A stretch of DNA of 64,000 bases, from positions 1 to 64,000 of the forward strand of contig JBBELK010000930.1 of NCBI GenBank assembly GCA_037783545.1. The letters are read 5' to 3'. This DNA is from Henricia sp. BOLD:AAB3569 (taxonomy: Eukaryota > Echinodermata > Asteroidea > Spinulosida > Echinasteridae). Positions 58,372 to 64,000 of the stretch are shown here, one piece after another; the first letter of the stretch is position 1, and each line of letters starts with the position of its first letter. The notes beneath the pieces are model-generated. The model was not told the origin of the DNA, did not search any database, and saw only the letters and a program-made list of their open reading frames with translations. A program made the translations under genes and the position numbers.

Positions 58372-61300
58372 AAGCGGCGGTCACAACCCACCGTGCATGT
58401 TTTTAATCCGTACGTTTTTTGGGGAGGCCACGGCCGCCACGTTTTTCTGAAAACGTGTAGAGGGAGTGGCAAGAGCAGGGAGGGAGTACGTCAACGCACG
58501 TCACCCGCACGGTTGCGCAAGGTGTAAGTACGTGGCTCGCACGCCACGCCCAGCTGGCCGTACGATCTCCGTGCGATTGTCACGTTATCGTACGGAGGCC
58601 GTACTTACACGTGCTGCTCACGTACGGTGTCCTTACTCACTCGCATGTTGTAAGTTCGTGCAAGTGCGATGAACGTGAGTTTTTTCGGGGGGGTATATAT
58701 AGAAAAAAATACTGATTGTTTTTTTTTGGGGGGCGGGGGGAGGTTTTTGTTATCATTTTGTCCCATGCACCATATAGTCTTGAGTTCTGACATTTGTTCA
58801 AAGTACAAATCAAGGAAGACAAGCACTTTTAAGGCAAACCAGTTCTTTATTATACTCAATAATACAACTAATAAGTAATAAGTAATAATAGCATAAGAAC
58901 AAGAACATTCCAACATGAGCAACGAAAAAAAGTTGACACTTTAGTCCACCAAACCCCTAATCCCCTTGTCCACACTGGATAGTAGTCCAAAGAAAACCCC
59001 TAGTCCACACTGGAAGGAGTCAGTTTAAGTCCACAAAACACACTAGTTGGTGGGGGAGTCTGGGGAGCTGTCTCAGTCGTCCCCTGAGTCCTCCTGTGTA
59101 CCCGAAGGACTGGCTGCCTGCGATGCTGCTATACTTGGCTGGTGTTGCCCGAGGGGATACCTTGGGTCAACTGCTTCATAAACAAATCCGTAAGACCCCT
59201 GCCAGTGATTGATGAATCCAGGAGGAGAGGGACAGACTGCGACCGAGGTGCACCAAGCTGGAGCAGAAAAAGAAAGAAGGAACATTATAAGTGATTATAA
59301 TTGTATGCTAAGTTAATAAAAAGTATTGCCAGTTTTAAGCTAGAAAATATGTTAAGTTTTATCTACTTCTCTTATATAGTTTCTACTTTCATCAAGTCTT
59401 TACAACTAGTCTTTATCAGGGCCGTGCTCAGAAATTTCTTCAAGAGGGGTTCCGGTGCCAAAATGTTTCCAATGAAATGCATTATGTATGTGATATACAT
59501 ATATACAAATGAGAAATGTAGTGGGGTTGCGGACACCCGAAACCCCCCTCCCCCTCTCCTGGGCACAGCCCTGTTTAAAACTAACCCTAAAGGAATATCA
59601 AAGCTCAATTGTGTATTTACCTCGGGAGTCTGTCTCACAGGCTGCGCGGTGGCGGTTGGGTGCAAGGGTGCGTCAAGGAGCTGGATCTGTGGCTGAGAGG
59701 AGAAGCTGAGCTGCTGCCACACCGATGACTGTTGCACCTGGGTGGAGGCGCCCCACTGCTGCTGCTGCCGCTGTGGCCACTGTTGCTGCCATGTCTGCAT
59801 CTGACCCCACTGCTGTTGCTGCTGCGGGAAGTGCGGCCACTGCTGCTGGACCGGTGGCATTGGCCTGGGCTGTGCAGTTGGAGATGGAGATGTGTCAGGG
59901 TTGGGTTGGGGCCTGCTGTAGTCCTGCATCAGGCGCATAGCAGCCAACTGGAAGTCGTCCCACCTATCGTGGGGGATCCCTGACATTCTGGCCGCGATCC
60001 ACTGGCTAAATGCTGTGCGCTCGTCTGCTTGTGGGGGTGCAGGGGCAGGGGCAGCAGCAATTGTCTCCAACTGCAAACACACAGGTACGGAAAGGTAAGT
60101 ATATAATAAAAACACCAATGTGGTACATACAATATGCAATATGCAATGTGCATTTCACACCAATAGTATTAACATTATATACCTGTTTACTCAGTACCTC
60201 CTCGGGCCTGGGCCTGTCCAAGAACTTCATAAGAAGGTCGTCGATCTTCGACTTCTTGCTGGTCGGAGGCTTGGTCTTGCGGGCGGCCGCAGAGGTGGAG
60301 GAAGATGGAGACGCTGGCCTGGTGGGGATCGAGTGTAGTGACTCCTCATCCTCGCTTTGCTCTCCCGTCTCCTCCAGCTGAAAGTGAAAATAAGTTTTAC
60401 ACATTAATAAGTTTCCTTTCTTCCATTTACATGTTCTGAAATTTAAAAATGAATGATTACATGTTTGTAACATAATATATTACATGTAAAATGTACAATT
60501 GTGTATTCATGTAATGTTGTCATGTTTAAAAACTAGAAATGTCTATCCATGTAATAACTCTGTAGAAAATCTTTACCAGTGTGGTCTCTACAGTATGTGT
60601 GCGTGGGACAATGTGGGCCTTCAGGAAGGCGAAATTCTGGAGTTGCCATTTCTTCCTTGCTGTGAGAGGTTGGGTAGCCTGCCCTGACTTGGTCCTGTAG
60701 AGTTTTCCCACTGAAGTCCGCATGTTTTTGAACCAGCCCTGGATCTGTTTTCCTGTGTAACAGAAAAAGAAAGTACCAAATTATTGACAATACCAATAGC
60801 TCAAATAATTCATGGTACATTATATGGTACAATCCTACTTGGACAACTGTGCTTATGAAAGAGCTTATACATGAAAGCACGCATGTTTCTCCTGAAATAA
60901 AATGTACACAGCAACACGTGGAAAATGAGGGTACTTACTGGTTGTGTGGAGTTCCTTGGCCAGCTGGTCCAGGAGTTTATCCTTCTGTTGCTGGTTCTGG
61001 TAAGTTTGGGTGCGACTTATCGTAGAAGCTCGGGTTGACCGAACAGAACTCAACCAGGCGCTCCTCCTTTTTCGCCGAAAACGAGCAGTTGCCCTTCTCC
61101 TTTGTCACAGCCCCTTCTTCATGTGACCCCCTCTCCAATCAACCAGCAGCACCCTCGTCATGATCAGACTCTCTGGCGTCACCATCTTCGCTCCTCCTCT
61201 CATCTCCCTCTCTGGCCCTCTCATCTTCCGCGGCCCGTTTCCGTTAGGCCTCTCTGGCCGTATCCGCTGCCTTTTGAGCTGCAGATGCAGTTGACCCCTT

Positions 61301-61855
61301 CTTCTGTGTCTTCTTACGCATCTTGGAGAGGAAATGTTGGCACTCGTCCGTCGGCTCGGATTTTATATATACTGCAGAAATCAGTGCACACAACGTGCGT
61401 TGTAAGTAGGGAGCACGTGCTTACTCGGTACGCGCGGTCCACGTGAGTTATGCGTGCTCATTTGACAGTTGAACTGGGGAAGTGCCGAGTAAGTACGGAT
61501 CACGCACTTATCACGTGCGCAGCACGCACGTGCTAAGTGCGCCGTCCGTAGAGCAACTGACCGTGGGAAAATTAAAAATTTAAAATTTAAAATTTAAAAA
61601 TTTAAAAGACTCACGGAGTCAGTGCGTTGTGCGCTCATTGGCTGTAGAGGGCACGCGCGTCACCCGTACTGGGGGTGAATCCGTAGCCCGAACGCAGCGA
61701 AAGTTCCTCGTGCACTAAAAGTGCTACGGCGTGTCTGCGTGCTCCGAAATCCGTACTGAGGCGGTACTCACCACGTACGGATCCCCAAATTTTGCCCACG
61801 TTTTTGCAAGTAGACAGCACGCACTTGCAAGTACGGCGGGTTGGGACTACGGCTT
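58372..61855 (-). mobile_element. 3.5-kb element carrying the MADF gene
   Basis: TA at 58370-58371 and 61856-61857 flank similar inverted tips (AAGCGGCGGTCACAACCC versus AAGCCGTAGTCCCAACCC, then CCGTGCATG / CCGTACTTG). Both subterminal regions, 58380-58670 and 61380-61850, are dense in CGTAC, GTAAGTACG and CACGTG-like words. It splits the exon in the right terminus of X, whose uninterrupted counterpart is at about 53190. It encodes a DNA-binding-type protein but no transposase that I can find. Pairing of a MADF/Myb-type protein with a transposase is known in PIF/Harbinger elements, which usually duplicate 3 bp, so the class is uncertain. Confidence 0.75.
59073..61321 (-). pseudogene. Five-exon MADF/BESS-type DNA-binding protein gene, disabled
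   Basis: Minus-strand exons with consensus splice sites: E1 61321-60939 (GTAAGT donor), E2 60752-60577, E3 60377-60183, E4 60070-59621, E5 59257-59073. E1-E2 encode a MADF-like domain: RLVEFCSVNPSFYDKSH, then KLLDQLAKELHTT, QIQGWFKNMRTSVGKLYR, WQLQNFAFLKAHI. E3 is acidic then basic (PTSKKSKIDDLLMKFL). E4 begins with a BESS-like segment (FSQWIAARMSGIPHDRWDDF), followed by a Q/W-rich stretch. Phases join correctly E1 to E4; E5 needs a 1-nt shift. E1 has stops at 61244-61246 and 61139-61141 and a frameshift near 61000, so it is a pseudogene. MADF-BESS proteins bind DNA and often act as transcription factors or transposon partners. Confidence 0.75.
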
Positions 61856-62183
61856 TAGTGGTTCCAGTTGCACAATTATTGCAGGGCCATTTTCGCCGCC
61901 TTTTGAGGCCTTAAATCCATAGTTCCGGCGTTTGTCGTGCGCTTAAAACTCACGCAGGCACAGCTAAGTTGACATGAACCATTTAAAAAAGTTGCGATCT
62001 TTGTTGTTGACGTTTTTTTTTGCCAGCGAAGCTGGTTAGTAAAGTTCACAAAGTTACGTGCATAATACGCTATGCCTATGCATACAACGTACGCAAACTA
62101 GCAATGCAGAGATTTCTGTCCCCAGTTTTCACCCATAATGCACCGCGGTAAACATTGCGTGACGTCATTACGTTTCAGGTCTA

Positions 62184-62366
62184 TTGAAGCGGACATTTTG
62201 ATCGGAGAACTGGTGATCAAACAACACTCCAGGACTTGCCCCAGATGCTGCAGGAGTGGATTACCCTTCCGCAGCGGATCCGGAGGATCTCCCGTCTCTT
62301 GAACACAATATGCGTAATCGATGTTATCATGGTGGTTACAAAAGATACTGTGGACCAAAATTGTAA
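62184..62366 (+). pseudogene. Tc1-like transposase, 3' part
   Basis: Directly after the right end of element X the plus strand encodes DLPQMLQEWITLPQRIRRI, then in another frame RCYHGGYKRYCGPKL and a stop, the normal C-terminal end of Tc1-type transposases. Stops and a frameshift are present. Confidence 0.8.
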
Positions 62367-62609
62367 TTGTCATGTGTGATAAGAATTGGAAATAATTTGT
62401 TGACTGCATTTTGCAATTTTTGAAAAGTGTCCATTTCACCTTTAAATGCTGCTCATTCACGCATAACATTAGGTATGGACCCACCACTTAAAATGCACAT
62501 TCTATGCATTGCACTAATTTTTCATACCAAGTTTCGTGTAATTCCGAAATTTACTTTGGGAGATATAATCAATTGTTTAGGGGCGAACTTACTTTTGTTG
62601 AGGTGTTTA

Positions 62610-64000
62610 TATGGTCCAAGTTACTCGGACTAATCCCCGCAATGGTGAGATATAACAGCCGGATGGCTCGAAGATAGCCGGTGTTTTCACGGCGTGTTGC
62701 CGGACATATCAGAGTATTTACGGTTTTTTACACGGTGGCTCTCCGGTTACGGGGTAGTCTAACCAGTAGGTAGACTGGTTTCCGCTCCACATATTCCACA
62801 TACAACGACTGAATATGAGGACCGGCTACTGTGGTGTTTAAAATAGCACTAAGCATTACGTCATGTATTTATTTTTAGGAGCGCATCATAGCGCGGAACG
62901 AGTGTATAACAATTTGAAATCGGTTATTCCATATTTGGCAAATACAAATTAATATATTAACCTTAAAATATTACACATGCCAACTATAGCATTAAAAATC
63001 AAACCTTGACTGCATCATCGTAAATAAACAAGCGGCGAAATACTGACGAATCGTACCCGACGATTAACGATAACGCCTGGGCGTACATTCGGGTAACTTT
63101 GGGAACCTTCGGAAAAAGGAGGAATTCCTCCTGTTTCAATATGGCGGACAAACATGTATACTAGCGGATGCCGCACCTTAAAATCAGTCTAGTGATCGAA
63201 TGTTTTGGTCCGGGAACTAGACTAACCGGTAGGGGGACGGTTGCGCCGGACTATATAAAAAGCTCCCGGTCAGTAGCAGTATCGATATGCATCGTGAGGC
63301 CGCATGGGAAAGACCGCATTTGAGACCGTCTTGTTCATTGTAGGCATCGAGTGAATCCGTCTTCCTCCGTACGTTCCGCCCTCTGTCCGGCCACTCCGGC
63401 GCCATCCGCGCATAGGCCGGAAACGTCTCCGGCGAGGACGAGCTAGCGACCGCGGTCTGCCGGGAAGAGACCCCAGTTTTACGTCTGCCCGCCGTGCTCA
63501 GACTGGATTCGATTGACAACCCGGATCACCGCAGTGGCAGAAATTTCTCGTCGGGCATCTCATCCGTGAGGAGTTGATATCGTGGTTTCTTGTTCTTCTC
63601 GTACCTACCACTCAAGCAACCGGCTGTTTGTAAGAGTGGGGCGTGTATAGAAATAACATACTAAAACATCTAAAGACGAAAGACACCCGGCGTCTGGCTC
63701 CCTGTCACATGTTCAATGCCTCGTTAGCCCACGACTACGCTCCCGTTACCCGGAATTACTGAATTAAAATCTTACTTTTGATTTTTCATAGTTATTTATG
63801 CTTGTTTTCATAACCAGAATAATTGTCTCTTTTGTCGAATATTCGTAAACTATACGGCTAAAAACTCAAGAACATGTGATTTATCCGAACCAGAAATCTT
63901 GTTCGGATAAATCACGTGACCTTGATTTTTAGAAATAAATTCAAAAACGGCAAAATGTTGTGGTTTCTTTTCAGGATATATTTGGTTTATTCCAGAAAGA
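62610..64000. other. Anonymous DNA, repeat related to 42 kb at the end
   Basis: No gene recognised; the 100-codon frame at 63217-63519 (minus) has no family resemblance. 63478-63590 is a diverged direct relative of 42128-42250, and 63830-64000 is the inverted relative of 42370-42570, including the hairpin at 63867-63924. Confidence 0.5.
63867..63924. repeat. CACGTG-type hairpin (second copy)
   Basis: Arms CAAGAACATGTGATTTATCC (63867 on) and the near complement ending CACGTGACCTTG at 63924, 10-bp loop. Same design as 42465-42521 but a different arm core (TTATCCGAAC versus TTTTCGGAACC). Confidence 0.7.

Larger units (their letters stand above)
52919..62181. mobile_element. Element X: TIR element with mirrored coding exon, itself interrupted
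   Basis: Inserted at TA (52917-52918, 62182-62183). Tips GACCT; after a short diverged patch the inverted termini share a perfect TAATGACGTCACGCAATG... block and extend about 555 bp inward: 52919-53475 at the left, 61858-62181 plus 58130-58369 at the right, the right terminus being split by the MADF element. Without that it is about 5.8 kb. The interior contains a DIRS-like fragment, three SINEs and inverted copies of the 4.4-kb repeat. No transposase recognised. Superfamily not determined. Confidence 0.8.
52304..62607 (+). mobile_element. Tc1-like transposon, split by a 9.3-kb insertion
   Basis: TA at 52302-52303 and 62608-62609 flank inverted repeats of about 210 bp (52304-52520 and 62395-62607; tips AACACCT). 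Without the insertion it is about 1,039 bp. It holds the two halves of a deleted Tc1-type transposase gene (52613-52916 and 62184-62366). The insertion, element X, sits between the HLWDQ codons and the next part of the gene. TA target and PDL.PIEHLWD motif are diagnostic of Tc1/mariner. Confidence 0.85.

Noticed and set aside
59372-60139. Single 255-codon Q-rich protein
   Set aside because: Only the middle part (60070-59621) is coding; it is bounded by a good acceptor and donor, and the ends are read-through into introns of the MADF gene.
52304-62607. One giant 10.3-kb autonomous transposon with a MADF gene as cargo
   Set aside because: The two halves of the Tc1 transposase gene and the split terminus of X show sequential insertions rather than one cargo-carrying element.

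Overview
The window is animal (metazoan) nuclear DNA made almost entirely of nested mobile elements. I could not identify an intact single-copy host gene. Intron-containing coding remnants, a tRNA-derived SINE, Ty3/gypsy, DIRS-like and several non-LTR retrotransposon remnants, and Tc1-, piggyBac- and TTAA-type DNA elements all point to an invertebrate. A marine deuterostome or similar animal is my best guess; this is inference from repeat content, not a species identification.

Layout. 0.7-13.2 kb: a TIR element, a degenerate C2H2 zinc-finger gene of a multi-copy type (about 1.4-2.9 kb), a C-rich satellite, small hairpin MITEs, a decayed minus-strand LINE (6-7.2 kb), a plus-strand LINE lacking its RT core (9.6-11.6 kb), and a ~145-bp tandem repeat. 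13.2-24.8 kb: mostly anonymous DNA with a TTAA-flanked 965-bp element and foldback repeats. 24.79-33.84 kb: a young, apparently complete Ty3/gypsy LTR retrotransposon with 991-bp LTRs that differ at one base, a TTAA target duplication, gag, pol in the -1 frame, and a third ORF in the env position encoding a 200-residue SGNH/GDSL-type hydrolase with all four conserved blocks. That third gene is the most interesting item here. 34.0-41.0 kb: nested inverted-repeat elements, including a 2.3-kb and a 0.85-kb element each with 9-bp target duplications, a SINE whose empty site is preserved in the opposite arm, and a run of alternating palindromes. 42.5-51.7 kb: hairpins, a second TTAA element, two MITEs, a LINE 3' remnant and the 5' end of a piggyBac-like element.

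52.30-62.61 kb is a three-level nest. A deleted Tc1-like transposon (TA duplication) is split inside its transposase gene by element X (9.26 kb as it stands, ~555-bp inverted termini carrying a mirrored coding exon). One terminus of X is in turn split by a 3.48-kb element carrying a five-exon MADF/BESS-type DNA-binding protein gene with disabling mutations. X also holds a DIRS-like RT fragment with a 23-bp minisatellite expanded beside its YLDD motif, and three adjacent SINE copies.

Only the gypsy element looks capable of expressing a coherent protein set: Gag, a Gag-Pol fusion by -1 frameshift or similar, and the accessory hydrolase. Everything else is fossil or non-autonomous. Statements about LTR identity, target duplications and motifs were read by eye from the sequence; family assignments rest on remembered motifs and were not searched.
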